From Flagellimonas marinaquae (GTDB lineage Bacteria; Bacteroidota; Bacteroidia; Flavobacteriales; Flavobacteriaceae), in the NCBI RefSeq assembly GCF_003992675.1, contig NZ_RZMZ01000015.1, positions 186,001 through 250,000 on the forward strand: DNA of 64,000 bases. Direction: 5' to 3'. A model generated the notes under the pieces. That model worked only from the letters and a program-made list of their open reading frames with translations, searched no databases and was not told the DNA's origin. Numbering within the stretch: the first letter of the stretch is position 1; every line of letters starts with the position of its first letter. This document shows, piece after piece, positions 1-8,624 of this stretch. The translations under genes and the position numbers were made by a program.

Positions 1-407
1 ATTCGCTCGCCACGTCGACAAACGGTTCTGGCGATATGACAGTATGACACGGTAGTGTGTCCGCCCGGCAAGATAAAATGTGTCATTTCTGGTAGCGCTT
101 CATTCATTTTATCCATTTCTTGCTCCAAAAGTTCGATATCCTCGGCACTGATGCGTGGAATTTTTAGCCTATTGTCCTTTTTGGGCTCCGTGGCCAATAT
201 AGAACCGACCGTAAAAAGCTTTTCTTGGATCAAGGCGAGTGTTTTTTTGGAGTGCTCGTCCATATCCTGATCGCGCAGCAACCCCAAATGGGAGTTGAGC
301 TCATCCATGGTGCCATAACTTTCTATGCGAGCATGGTGTTTGGGTACGCGGGTTCCTGTAAATAATGCTGTGGTTCCCTTGTCGCCAGTCTTAGTGTATA
401 TCTTCAT
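1..407 (-). CDS. ATP:cob(I)alamin adenosyltransferase, PduO type (partial, C-terminus beyond window)
   Basis: Transfers the adenosyl group of ATP to cob(I)alamin, making the coenzyme B12 used by methylmalonyl-CoA mutase. The first 135 residues are visible. The N-terminus MKIYTKTGDKGTT is the ATP-binding signature of the PduO/MMAB family. YGTMDELNSHLGLL follows, and near the window edge CHIARTVCRRGER, the conserved helix that binds ATP and cobalamin. Family members are about 180-190 residues, so roughly 50 are missing. The start ATG (405-407) gives the canonical family N-terminus. The coenzyme B12-dependent mutase at the other end of this window is its expected client. Identification rests on clear motif matches. 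Confidence 0.93.
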   Translation of the reverse strand, partial: MKIYTKTGDKGTTALFTGTRVPKHHARIESYGTMDELNSHLGLLRDQDMDEHSKKTLALIQEKLFTVGSILATEPKKDNRLKIPRISAEDIELLEQEMDKMNEALPEMTHFILPGGHTTVSYCHIARTVCRRGER

Positions 408-462
408 TTTCTTTTGGTAGTGAGTTGTAAGAAGTCAATATTCAATTTTCGGAACAGTTTGC

Positions 463-624
463 TTATTGTTCATGGTCTTTGTCCCGTTGGCGTTTGCCTT
501 CCATAAATCTTCGGGACCTTCTGCGTTTTGTCGCCTTTTTGTTCCGGAACAGAATAATCAAATAAATAAGGCCCAAAACGCCCAATACGTACCAAATGGT
601 GTTATCTGATGTTACATTTTCCAT
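463..624 (-). CDS. small single-pass membrane protein (53 aa), unknown function
   Basis: A short frame of 53 codons opens with ATG at 622-624 and ends at TAA 463-465. Residues about 10-26 form one hydrophobic helix (WYVLGVLGLIYLIILF), followed by a very basic tail (KKATKRRRSRRF) and a charged C-terminus ending in HEQ. The layout suggests a one-helix inner-membrane protein with its basic tail in the cytoplasm. It sits between the adenosyltransferase and the methyltransferase-like gene on the same strand, 17 bases beyond the stop of the latter, so it is probably cotranscribed. I do not recognise a family. Support is codon-like composition, membrane topology and fit into a same-strand gap. Confidence 0.6.
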   Translation of the reverse strand: MENVTSDNTIWYVLGVLGLIYLIILFRNKKATKRRRSRRFMEGKRQRDKDHEQ

Positions 625-641
625 ACCCTAAAATTACCGCT

Positions 642-1142
642 TTATATCCGAATCGTGAAATGTTCTTTTACCTGTTCCCTACGTATGGAGAGCAGGCCGC
701 AATGAAGCATATCGATGCTTACCGTGATTTCCGGTAAGGTTATTAACTGGTTCCATTGCTTCCAATCTTCAGCCGTGCGATGAATGGAATCCACTAAAAT
801 AATACTGTCGTTATGCAATTTCCTTTCGGAAAGCAATTGCTGAAAGGTGGGGATATCCAATTTTTTTGTGAAAAATAGGTCACAAGGATACCTGTCAAAT
901 TGAATTTTTGGGAAGGATTGTTGAACCCACTCTTTTGCCTCTATTTTATTTTTAACACAGATCTTTTCAAAACCAAAGTAGGCAATGGTTTTGAGCAAGA
1001 CATTAAAACTCTTGTTTTGGTGCAGTTTATTCTTGGAATAGAGGCACTTGGTTACATACTTGAACACAAAAGGGGAGTGCACACCGTGTTGGTTGGTGGA
1101 TGCCATTAAAAATTTGAGGTATGAAATGAATCGGAACCACAT
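642..1142 (-). CDS. shrunken SAM-methyltransferase-like protein, probably non-catalytic
   Basis: The N-terminus (STNQHGVHSPFVF, residues about 15-27) and C-terminus (REQVKEHFTIRI) match the two ends of a flavobacterial class I SAM-dependent methyltransferase family. This version has only 166 residues; as I recall, full-length relatives exceed 200. The glycine-rich SAM-binding loop that should follow the GFEKI strand is absent: the sequence runs KICVKNKIEAKEW instead. A late strand with IILVDSIHRTAEDW resembles the conserved acidic strand before the C-terminal sheet. I infer a degenerate or repurposed paralogue. It lies 3 bases beyond the ABC-F gene, so the two are probably translated from one mRNA. 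The start at 1142 keeps the conserved N-terminal helix. Confidence 0.7.
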   Translation of the reverse strand: MWFRFISYLKFLMASTNQHGVHSPFVFKYVTKCLYSKNKLHQNKSFNVLLKTIAYFGFEKICVKNKIEAKEWVQQSFPKIQFDRYPCDLFFTKKLDIPTFQQLLSERKLHNDSIILVDSIHRTAEDWKQWNQLITLPEITVSIDMLHCGLLSIRREQVKEHFTIRI

Positions 1143-1145
1143 GGT

Positions 1146-3017
1146 CTATCCTTCTAAAATGGAAGAAAGCTCGAACCAGCGCTCTGTTTTTTCTTCTATC
1201 GCATCGGTTACTTCCTTGAGCTCGATGGATAGTTGGGCAATTTCATCCCCATCCAAATCAGGATCGGTGAATTTATTCTGTAACACCACTTTCTTTTCTT
1301 CCAGTTTTTGAATGTCCTTTTCCAGTTGTTTGTACTCCTTTTGTTCCGAATAGGATAGTTTTCCACCACTGGTATCCCGCCAATTGTTCTCAGTTTTTTC
1401 CGAAGCACTGCTTTTGGTTTCGCGTTCTTCGATTACTTTGCTGTTTTCGTAGATCCTATAGTCCGAGTAATTCCCCGGAAAATCCTCGATGACGCCTTCT
1501 CCCCTAAATACAAATAAATGGTCCACGATTTTGTCCATAAAATAGCGATCGTGGGAAACCACGATCAAACAACCGGGAAAATCCAAAAGAAAGCTTTCGA
1601 GCACATTTAGAGTCACGATGTCCAGATCGTTGGTAGGTTCATCCAGAATCAAAAAGTTGGGATTTTGAATGAGCACTGTGCACAAGTAAAGTCGTTTGCG
1701 TTCCCCGCCGCTAAGTTTTTCAACAAAATCGTATTGTTTTTTTCTATCGAACAGGAAACGTTCCAGTAATTGTTGTGCGGAAATTTGCTTGCCCTTTTTC
1801 AAAGGGATGTAATCCCCAAACTCACGGATTACATCAATTACTTTTTGCCCTTCCTTGTTGGGAATACCCTTTTGGGTATAGTAGCCAAATTTTACGGTGT
1901 CCCCGACCACTACTTTGCCACCTTCCACATTTTCCTGCTGAGTGATGATATTTAAAAAGGTAGATTTTCCCGTTCCGTTTTTCCCGATGATGCCCACACG
2001 CTCACCTTTGGTGAAATTGTAATCGAACTTGTTCAGGATGGTTTTGTCCCCATAGGATTTGGAGATATTGTGAAGCTCCAGGATCTTGCTTCCCAAGCGT
2101 TCCATGTTCAGTTCCAACTGCACTTCGTGGTCTTTGCGCCGTTGGTGGGCCCGTTGTTTGATTTCGGCAAAGTCATCAATACGCGATTTGGATTTGGTGG
2201 TACGTGCCTTTGGCTGTCTTCGCATCCATTCCAACTCTTTTTTGTACAGCATCTTGGTTTTTTGCTGCTCCACGGCCTCACGCTCCATACGGGCTTCTTT
2301 TTCGTTCAAATAGTAGGAATAGTTGCCTTTGTAGGTGTAGAGTTGGTTATTGTCCAGTTCCAATATTTCGTTGCACACCCTATCCAAAAAATAGCGGTCG
2401 TGAGTGACCATGAAAAGGGTAATGCTTTCTTTGGCAAAGTAGGCTTCCAGCCACTCGATCATTTCTAAGTCCAAGTGGTTGGTCGGCTCGTCCAAAATCA
2501 AAAGGTCTGGCTTGTTGAGCAGGGCGTTGGCCAATGCCAAACGTTTCTTTTGTCCTCCCGAGAGGGTACCCACTTTGGCACCAAGGTCGGACAGCTGTAA
2601 TTGAAAAAGTATTTGTTTGTACTGCGTTTCAAAGTCCCATGCATTGAGTCGCTCCATGGCCTCAAAGGCCTTTTGGTATTGCGCTGTATTCTCAGGATTC
2701 TCTACAGCTTTTTCATATGCGGCAATCACCTTCAGAATTTCATTGTCCGTGGTGAAAATGGTCTGCTCAACGGTCAAATTAGGGTTCAGGTCGGGTTCCT
2801 GTTCCAAAAATGAGATTTTGATACCCTTACGAGTGGTGACTTGTCCAGTTTCGGAGGTATCTTTCCCAGACATGATATTGAGAATGGAGGTTTTTCCACT
2901 CCCATTTTTGGCAATGAGAGCTATTTTTTGGTCTTTGTTGATTCCAAAGGAAATGTCCGAGAAGAGCACCAGCTCCCCATAGGATTTTGATATGTTTTCG
3001 ACCGTTAATAGATTCAT
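1146..3017 (-). CDS. ABC-F family ATPase (Uup-like)
   Basis: A cytosolic protein with two ABC ATPase domains and no membrane segments, the ABC-F layout of ribosome-associated ATPases. Domain 1 has a Walker A at about residues 37-43 (AKNGSGKTS), signature LSGGQKKRLALANALL and Walker B LLILDEPTNHLDLE. An arginine-rich linker (WMRRQPKARTTKSKSR) follows. Domain 2 has GKNGTGKST near residue 345, LSGGERKRL and FLILDEPTNDLDI. The last 80 residues are a charged coiled coil typical of the Uup subgroup, which is linked to ribosome function and precise transposon excision. Length (623 aa) is normal. The downstream methyltransferase-like gene is 3 bases away and the upstream Lnb_N gene 21 bases away, suggesting one operon. 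Confidence 0.95.
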   Translation of the reverse strand: MNLLTVENISKSYGELVLFSDISFGINKDQKIALIAKNGSGKTSILNIMSGKDTSETGQVTTRKGIKISFLEQEPDLNPNLTVEQTIFTTDNEILKVIAAYEKAVENPENTAQYQKAFEAMERLNAWDFETQYKQILFQLQLSDLGAKVGTLSGGQKKRLALANALLNKPDLLILDEPTNHLDLEMIEWLEAYFAKESITLFMVTHDRYFLDRVCNEILELDNNQLYTYKGNYSYYLNEKEARMEREAVEQQKTKMLYKKELEWMRRQPKARTTKSKSRIDDFAEIKQRAHQRRKDHEVQLELNMERLGSKILELHNISKSYGDKTILNKFDYNFTKGERVGIIGKNGTGKSTFLNIITQQENVEGGKVVVGDTVKFGYYTQKGIPNKEGQKVIDVIREFGDYIPLKKGKQISAQQLLERFLFDRKKQYDFVEKLSGGERKRLYLCTVLIQNPNFLILDEPTNDLDIVTLNVLESFLLDFPGCLIVVSHDRYFMDKIVDHLFVFRGEGVIEDFPGNYSDYRIYENSKVIEERETKSSASEKTENNWRDTSGGKLSYSEQKEYKQLEKDIQKLEEKKVVLQNKFTDPDLDGDEIAQLSIELKEVTDAIEEKTERWFELSSILEG

Positions 3018-3038
3018 GTGTTTGGTTTGTGAGCCTTC

Positions 3039-4208
3039 TTATAATTTGGAGTACTTGATCATATAGCCGTATCGTATGGCCAGGGTCAAAAGTAATGGAA
3101 TCAATACAGGAGAAAAAATCTGGACTTTTAAGGCCCAAAGGAGAAGCATGATGCCCATCAACCCGAGAGTCAGTCCAAAATATTTTGGAGCCCAGACGGG
3201 AACCTTATCCTGAAACAAAAAAGGGAAAGCAATCACCAGATTGACCGGGAATGCCCATAAAATATTGTAATTATAAGGGGTAGAGGTATGGTCTGTTGCC
3301 ACCCAAAGCAAAAACAAAAAGGTACCGGTCAAACCAGTCAAGAACAAAAGTGAAAAGTCTAGCCAACGGCTCCGTGCCTTGTGTTTAAAATCGAAATAGG
3401 TGATGGTTCCGGTAAATGCCAGCAATAAAATAAACCAAAACAATGGGGACAAAGGGAAAAACCCACGTTGTAGGTGCTCATTGTAATCCAAAATGGTACG
3501 TTCCCTTTTTACGAGCGGTTTGCCGTTAAATGTGGTATTCCGCAATTGCTCCATGGCATAGTAGGGCAAAAACATATGCTCCTGTACGGTGGCCTTTCGA
3601 TCCACAGGTGACCCAAAGGCCAAATCGATTCCAAACATGGACCAAGTGTTCACGGGCATAAATTGCCGCACCAACCGCCTAAAGGTGTATTGCTTTTCCA
3701 AATGGGAGCCGTCAAAAACGATAGCCTCCCCAAACTGCTCCTTTAAAATATCGCCCGTGATACTGGAGCAATTGTTCAGCAGGGGGTCGTATAGATAATC
3801 CCGGTTTTCGGGCAAGTAGTTTTCCTCAAAAAAAAGGAGAAGCTGATTGCGCTGGGCTACGGTCAAATCCAAAATCTGTTCCTTTACCCACCGTTTTTCC
3901 AGTTCGTATTCGTACAAGAAGCCCTCAAAACTCCTGCGCGAAAGGGAGTAGATCATTTTACCTTTGGTAAAGTTAAGGTAGAAATTGGGCTGGTTAAAAT
4001 CGAACGTTCCGTAATTGTATACCACATCGATGCCCAGAGCCGTATCCTGTACCCTAAATGCCGTATGTCCAAAGGCAGAGTACAGTGCGTCCCCCGAAGC
4101 GCAAGTGATCACGCTTACTTTTGCATTTTCCGTAAGTGTTGGTGTTTGGGAAAAAAGGAAATTTCCTAAAGCGAAGAAAAATACTAAAAGTTGGAGTTTT
4201 CGATTCAT
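3039..4208 (-). CDS. Lnb_N/DUF4105-domain membrane protein
   Basis: The N-terminal signal peptide (MNRKLQLLVFFFALGNFLFSQ) is followed by a periplasmic domain of the Lnb N-terminal/DUF4105 family, with ITCASGDALYSAFGHTAFRV, a YNYGTFDF segment and NNCSSITGDIL. In that family such Cys and His residues suggest a papain-like amidase fold. After about residue 255 come four or five hydrophobic segments, so the protein is anchored in the inner membrane. Lnb is a lipoprotein intramolecular transacylase in some Gram-positives, where its N-terminal domain is of this family; whether this protein modifies lipoproteins is inference. It heads the probable operon with the ABC-F gene and diverges from pssA. 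Confidence 0.8.
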   Translation of the reverse strand: MNRKLQLLVFFFALGNFLFSQTPTLTENAKVSVITCASGDALYSAFGHTAFRVQDTALGIDVVYNYGTFDFNQPNFYLNFTKGKMIYSLSRRSFEGFLYEYELEKRWVKEQILDLTVAQRNQLLLFFEENYLPENRDYLYDPLLNNCSSITGDILKEQFGEAIVFDGSHLEKQYTFRRLVRQFMPVNTWSMFGIDLAFGSPVDRKATVQEHMFLPYYAMEQLRNTTFNGKPLVKRERTILDYNEHLQRGFFPLSPLFWFILLLAFTGTITYFDFKHKARSRWLDFSLLFLTGLTGTFLFLLWVATDHTSTPYNYNILWAFPVNLVIAFPFLFQDKVPVWAPKYFGLTLGLMGIMLLLWALKVQIFSPVLIPLLLTLAIRYGYMIKYSKL

Positions 4209-4311
4209 TTTGGTTTTTATCAGGGCAAATATCTGAATAAAAATGGCACGTTTTGCTTAAGGCTGCCCACAGTTCAATTTTTCCTTTATTTTTACCAAAA
4301 TCTTAAGATAC

Positions 4312-5043
4312 ATGAAGTCCTATATTCCCAATTTCCTGACCCTGCTCAATGTGTTGAGTGGTTGTATTGCCACGGTATTTGCGGTGCTCAATCATTTGGA
4401 GTGGGCCGCATTATTTGTGTTTATCGGGATTTTCTTTGATTTTTTTGATGGATTGGCAGCACGGGTCTTGAAGGTCCAGAGTGAAATCGGGGTGCAGCTG
4501 GATTCTTTGGCCGATGTGATTACCAGTGGCCTGGTGCCGGGAGTAGTGATGTTTCAATTGTTGAGTATGGCGGAACGGGGCGGATGGAACCTTGGGTTTA
4601 TTGGGCATGATGCGGATATTACCCTATTGCCTTTTATGGGTTTTGCTATTACCTTGGCTTCGGCATACCGTTTGGCCAAGTTCAACGTGGATGAAAATCA
4701 AGTTTCCTCGTTTGTGGGGCTTCCAACACCTGCCAATGCCCTTTTGATCCTGTCGTTGCCCATGATACTTTTATATCATAACAATGAGGCATTGAACAAC
4801 ATTATTCTCAATCCATGGTTTTTGGTGATTTTGACGGTTGTGAGCGCTTATCTGCTCAATTCGCCAATCAAATTATTTGCCCTTAAGTTTAAAAATTGGA
4901 GCTTTAAAGAGAATGGAATTCGTTATTTGTTCATCATCGGTAGCTTAGTGTTGTTGTTGACCCTTCGCTTTTTGGCCATCCCGGTCATTGTTTTCGTGTA
5001 TATTTTGATGTCACTGATCGATGGAGGGAAAAAAACTGCATAG
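4312..5043 (+). CDS. pssA: CDP-diacylglycerol--serine O-phosphatidyltransferase
   Basis: Makes phosphatidylserine from CDP-diacylglycerol and L-serine, the first step to phosphatidylethanolamine, in the inner membrane. The CDP-alcohol phosphatidyltransferase signature DGxxARx8Gx3Dx3D is complete: D46, G47, A50, R51, G60, D64 and D68. Several hydrophobic helices follow, through a C-terminal pair near LVLLLTLRFLAIPVIVFVYI. The length (243 aa) and the start MKSYIPNFLTLLN match the bacterial type II family. The following PH-like gene overlaps it by 23 bases in another frame, so translation is probably coupled. Confidence 0.95.
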   Translation: MKSYIPNFLTLLNVLSGCIATVFAVLNHLEWAALFVFIGIFFDFFDGLAARVLKVQSEIGVQLDSLADVITSGLVPGVVMFQLLSMAERGGWNLGFIGHDADITLLPFMGFAITLASAYRLAKFNVDENQVSSFVGLPTPANALLILSLPMILLYHNNEALNNIILNPWFLVILTVVSAYLLNSPIKLFALKFKNWSFKENGIRYLFIIGSLVLLLTLRFLAIPVIVFVYILMSLIDGGKKTA

Positions 5044-5476
5044 CAATCAGGAGGGGAATAAAGTTGTTTATCCATCCAAAGTTGGATTGGAGTTACTTGT
5101 TCCCATAATTTTGATTTTTGCAATACTATTTGTAAGCACTTTTGAAAAAGCCAGTCTTATAGGCGTAGTGCTGCAGTTCGGATTAATGTTCGGCTTTGTT
5201 GCCCTTTTTTTCTCGATTTCTTATGAGGTGACCGATGAAGTTCTAACGGTAATTACGTTTTTCTTTATCAAGAAAAATATTCTGATTAAAGATATCACAG
5301 GAATAGTGGAGTCAAACAACCCCATAAGTTCACCGGCTGCCTCTTTGGACAGATTGGAGGTGTATTATGGCAAATACAGCAGTGTCATTATCTCCCCGAA
5401 AGACAAAATGGGGTTCATTGCGCATCTGAAACGCCTTTCTCCATCTATTCAAGTGGAGCTAAAAAAGAAGAAATAG
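5021..5476 (+). CDS. membrane-anchored PH-like domain protein (YyaB-type)
   Basis: Two hydrophobic segments (about residues 23-40 and 46-66: VPIILIFAILFV and VVLQFGLMFGFVALFF) are followed by a soluble domain. That domain carries IKDITGIVESNNPISSPAASLDRLEVYYGK, quoted here only as two landmarks: SSPAASLDRLEVYYGK and the closing IISPKDKMGFIAHL. The SSPAxSLDRLxIxY signature is that of small bacterial PH-like domains (bPH_4/YyaB type), whose ligands are mostly unknown. It overlaps pssA by 23 bases and converges on lptB with a 7-base gap. Function is not known; a role near phospholipid synthesis is suggested only by position. Confidence 0.72.
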   Translation: MEGKKLHSNQEGNKVVYPSKVGLELLVPIILIFAILFVSTFEKASLIGVVLQFGLMFGFVALFFSISYEVTDEVLTVITFFFIKKNILIKDITGIVESNNPISSPAASLDRLEVYYGKYSSVIISPKDKMGFIAHLKRLSPSIQVELKKKK

Positions 5477-5483
5477 GGAAAAG

Positions 5484-6224
5484 CTAAAAATCGAGCTTCT
5501 TTTTGCGCAGCTCAAAGTTTTGGCCCAAATATACCTTTCGTACCATTTCATCCACGGCGAGCTCTTCAGGCACCCCAGCTTTCAGGATTCCCCCTTCAAA
5601 CATGAGATATGAGCGTTCGGTAATGGCCAAGGTTTCCTGAACGTTGTGGTCGGTGATCAAAATACCGATATTCTTGTTCTTCAATTGTGCCACAATTCGC
5701 TGAATATCTTCAACCGCTACGGGGTCTACCCCGGCAAAGGGTTCATCCAACAAAATAAATTTGGGGTCGGTGGCCAGGGCCCTAGCAATTTCGGTACGGC
5801 GGCGTTCACCCCCGGAAAGCAAATCCCCACGGTTTTTGCGGATGTGTCCCAGACCAAACTCATCGATAAGGGATTCCATTTTCATGTGCTGCTCCTTTTT
5901 GCTCAAATTGGTGAGCTGGAGTACACTGAGAATGTTTTTTTCGATGCTCAATTTTCGGAAAACTGATGCTTCTTGCGCCAAATAGCCTATTCCGTGCTGT
6001 GCCCGTTTGTACATGGGAAAACTGGTAATATCCATGTCATCGAGGTAAATGTGTCCACCGTTGGGTTTGATAAGGCCCACAATCATGTAGAAAGAGGTCG
6101 TCTTTCCTGCCCCATTTGGGCCCAAAAGACCAACGATTTCACCTTGATTGACCTCTAGGGAAATGCCTTTAACAACTCTTCGGCCACGGTAGGCCTTCAT
6201 AATATTTTCTGCACGTAGCTTCAT
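5484..6224 (-). CDS. lptB: LPS export ABC transporter ATP-binding protein LptB
   Basis: ATPase that drives the LptFG inner-membrane extractor, moving lipopolysaccharide onto the periplasmic bridge. The Walker A is GPNGAGKTT (35-43), the signature LSGGERRR (136-143), the Walker B ILLDEP (157-162), followed by FAGVDPVAV, which is characteristic of LptB, and the H-loop TDHNVQETL. Length (246 aa) is standard. It stands alone here, but kdsD (Kdo synthesis) and an OstA-like protein also occur in the window. It converges with the PH-like gene. The family assignment is secure because LptB is distinctive among ABC ATPases. Confidence 0.95.
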   Translation of the reverse strand: MKLRAENIMKAYRGRRVVKGISLEVNQGEIVGLLGPNGAGKTTSFYMIVGLIKPNGGHIYLDDMDITSFPMYKRAQHGIGYLAQEASVFRKLSIEKNILSVLQLTNLSKKEQHMKMESLIDEFGLGHIRKNRGDLLSGGERRRTEIARALATDPKFILLDEPFAGVDPVAVEDIQRIVAQLKNKNIGILITDHNVQETLAITERSYLMFEGGILKAGVPEELAVDEMVRKVYLGQNFELRKKKLDF

Positions 6225-6281
6225 AGGAATGTGCCAAAACTAAACATATTCTTTGTCTAGCGAATGCTCTTTTGGATTTTT

Positions 6282-6632
6282 TTAGGCTTCGTTTTCTTCC
6301 AATGCTTCCCAATATTCGTACGCACGGCGCAAATGGGGCACTACTATGGTTCCGCCCACCAAAGTGGCAATGCCTAGGGTTTCCATAACCTCTTCTTTGT
6401 TGGCGCCTGCTTTTTTGGAACTTTCCAAGTGATATTTTACACAATCATCGCAACGGAGTACTGCAGAAGCCACCAAACCTAGCAATTCCTTGGTCTTCAC
6501 ATCCAATGCACCGGCCATGTAGGCGTTGGTATCGAGATTAAAAATACGTTTAATGAGCTTGTTGTTATCCCCAAGCAGCTTATCGTTCATCTTGGCACGA
6601 TAAGCATTGAACTCTTCTACTTTATTTGACAT
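6282..6632 (-). CDS. carboxymuconolactone decarboxylase / AhpD-like protein
   Basis: A 116-residue all-helical protein with the redox motif CDDC at 61-64, followed by H68, the AhpD-like arrangement of a CxxC pair with a nearby histidine. Then come a GANKEEVMETLGIATLVGG helix and RRAYEYWEALEENEA at the end. Family members act as small peroxidase/disulfide reductases or as decarboxylases; with CxxC present, a thiol redox role is more likely than decarboxylation. The start overlaps the end of tatC by 11 bases, so the gene is the third member of kdsD - tatC - ahpD-like. The physiological partner is not evident from the sequence. Confidence 0.85.
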   Translation of the reverse strand: MSNKVEEFNAYRAKMNDKLLGDNNKLIKRIFNLDTNAYMAGALDVKTKELLGLVASAVLRCDDCVKYHLESSKKAGANKEEVMETLGIATLVGGTIVVPHLRRAYEYWEALEENEA

Positions 6633-7464
6633 TTTGTCTAGCTTTCTCTTTTCTTGCTTCTCTTTTAACTACCATTTTGGAAATAAATATACTCACCTGA
6701 TACAGGACCAGAACAGGTATACACACTATGATTTGACTGGTGATATCGGGAGGTGTAATGATGGCCGACAGTATCAAAATGATAACCAAGGCTATTTTTC
6801 TATATTTCTTCAAGATTTCGGGGGTCACCAATCCTACCTTGGTCAAAAAGAAAATCACGATGGGCAATTCAAACATGATTCCACAGGCGATGACCGAGGC
6901 CCGTACCGTACCTACGTAGGAGGCCAAGTCGATTTCGTTCAATACTTCCTTACTTACTTGGTACGACCCCAAAAAGTTGATGGACAACGGGGCAACGATG
7001 TAGTACCCGAATAATAACCCAAGGAAAAACAATCCAGACGCCGTGATGATGAAGCCTTTGGAATGCTTTCGCTCATTTTCATAAAGCCCTGGGCTGATGA
7101 ATTTCCAAAGCTCCCACAAAATGTAGGGGAAACCTAGGATTACACCTGCCCAAATGGAAGTCCAGATGTGGGCGGAAAACTGTCCGGCCATCAAACGGCT
7201 CTGTATGGTGAAGGGCAAGGATTCCCCACAAAATTCGGAATCTATCCCAAATAATTTTCCAATGTTGCAGAAGAACTGATAAGTGGGAAAGTCCATGTTT
7301 TTTGGACCAAACAATATCGTGTCAAAAATAAAGCCCTTGAAAGCAAAGGCAGCACAAGCAATGATGACCACAGCCAAGGTGGAACGTACCAAATGCCAAC
7401 GTAATTCTTCCAAATGGTCCAAAAAGGACATTTCATCTGGATTTTTTCTCTGTTTTTTAGCCAT
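6622..7464 (-). CDS. tatC: Sec-independent protein translocase TatC
   Basis: Polytopic core of the twin-arginine translocase, which recognises RR signal peptides and exports folded proteins. The N-terminus has the conserved MSFLDHLEELRWHLVRS, the first cytoplasmic segment that binds the twin-arginine motif. Six hydrophobic segments follow. Between helices lies PGLYENERK, a hallmark loop, and later FELPIVIFFLTKVGLVTP, a TatC signature. Length (280 aa) is typical of Bacteroidota. Its ATG overlaps the stop of kdsD (TAATG at 7462-7466), implying translational coupling. TatA/B genes are not in this window. Confidence 0.95.
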   Translation of the reverse strand: MAKKQRKNPDEMSFLDHLEELRWHLVRSTLAVVIIACAAFAFKGFIFDTILFGPKNMDFPTYQFFCNIGKLFGIDSEFCGESLPFTIQSRLMAGQFSAHIWTSIWAGVILGFPYILWELWKFISPGLYENERKHSKGFIITASGLFFLGLLFGYYIVAPLSINFLGSYQVSKEVLNEIDLASYVGTVRASVIACGIMFELPIVIFFLTKVGLVTPEILKKYRKIALVIILILSAIITPPDITSQIIVCIPVLVLYQVSIFISKMVVKREARKEKARQNVK

Positions 7465-8429
7465 TATAGGATTCCCTCGTTTATAAGGTTATGGATGTGG
7501 ACTACTCCCGCGTAGCTGTAACCATCAAAAGCCAATAGTTGGGATATGCTCTTTTCCTGGAGCAGTTTTAAGGCCTTTACGGCCAAGGTGTCCACATCTA
7601 CGGTCTTTGGATTGGAGGTCATAATGTCCTTTGCGGTCAGCCCACTTATGTTATCGTATTTGCTCAACATTCTTCGTACATCGCCATCAGTTACAATACC
7701 TACCACTTTGCCTTTGTCAAGCACCGCGGTAACACCAAGCATTTTCTCCGAAATTTCAATGATCACTTCCTTGATGTCGGCATTGATGTCCACCTGGGGT
7801 TTTTGGTTGTTCACCACGATATCGGCGACGCGCAAATATAGTTTCTTTCCCAATGCTCCGCCAGGGTGATATTTGGCAAAATCGGCACTGCTGAATCCTT
7901 TGAGCTCCAACAGGCAAATAGCGAGTGCATCGCCTATTGACATTTGGGCCGAAGTACTGGTGGTAGGAGCTAAATTATTGGGACAAGCCTCTTTTTCCAC
8001 GTAGGTGTTCAGCACAAAATCAGCCTGTTTGGCCAACACGGATTCCATGTTTCCAGTGATACCTATGAGTTTGTGGTTTCCCACTTTGATTAAGGGGAGT
8101 AACGCTTTGATTTCCGGAGTATTTCCGCTTTGCGACAAACAGATGACCACATCGTTCTCTTGAATGGTGCCCAAATCGCCGTGAATGGCATCGGCAGCAT
8201 GCATAAAAATGGCCGGGGTACCTGTGGAGTTGAGGGTGGCCACAATTTTGGAGGCCACAATAGCACTTTTGCCCACCCCGGAAACGATGACCCTCCCGTT
8301 GGATGCCAAGATGTACTGTACGGCTTGTGCAAATTGTTCGTCCAGAAGACCGATCAGGTTTGCCACGGCCTTGCTCTCTATCTCAAGGGTCCGTTTTGCT
8401 ATGGATAAAATGGATTTGGTATCGCTCAA
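7464..8429 (-). CDS. kdsD: arabinose-5-phosphate isomerase (KpsF/GutQ family)
   Basis: Converts D-ribulose 5-phosphate to D-arabinose 5-phosphate, the first committed step to Kdo for the LPS core. An N-terminal SIS sugar-isomerase domain (about residues 35-190, with GVGKSAIVASKI and CLSQSGNTPEI) is followed by two CBS domains (about 205-321). CPNNLAPTTSTSAQMSIGDALA is a signature of the family; its central run TTSTSAQM is intact. The length of 321 matches KdsD. It is the first gene of the operon with tatC and the AhpD-like gene, and divergent from recQ across 195 bases. CBS domains suggest nucleotide control, though this is not shown for this protein. Confidence 0.93.
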   Translation of the reverse strand: MSDTKSILSIAKRTLEIESKAVANLIGLLDEQFAQAVQYILASNGRVIVSGVGKSAIVASKIVATLNSTGTPAIFMHAADAIHGDLGTIQENDVVICLSQSGNTPEIKALLPLIKVGNHKLIGITGNMESVLAKQADFVLNTYVEKEACPNNLAPTTSTSAQMSIGDALAICLLELKGFSSADFAKYHPGGALGKKLYLRVADIVVNNQKPQVDINADIKEVIIEISEKMLGVTAVLDKGKVVGIVTDGDVRRMLSKYDNISGLTAKDIMTSNPKTVDVDTLAVKALKLLQEKSISQLLAFDGYSYAGVVHIHNLINEGIL

Positions 8430-8496
8430 AGTATTAAAAAGTAATAAACCGATTAACTGATTGTATTCCTAAAAGAATATCTTATCTTTAAGATTA

Positions 8497-8504
8497 CAAA
8501 ACTA
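8497..8504 (-). promoter_or_regulatory. putative -7 box of the kdsD - tatC promoter
   Basis: On the minus strand the sequence reads TAGTTTTG, an exact fit to the Bacteroidota TAnnTTTG box, 67 bases before the kdsD start codon. No convincing TTG -33 element lies 17-23 bases upstream of it. Prediction from sequence only. Confidence 0.35.
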
Positions 8505-8624
8505 ATCAAACTATCTTTTACAGACTATTATGGAAGTGAGAATAGATACTTCTGTAAAAGAGCGTTTAAAAAGTAAAGCCTCAACTGCCTTTTAGGTTGC
8601 TTGTAATAAATTGAAAATGCGGAA

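Noticed and set aside
8530-8595. A 21-codon ATG frame between kdsD and recQ
   Set aside because: Too short, no clear ribosome binding site and no recognisable product; it could only be a leader peptide, which cannot be supported without conservation.
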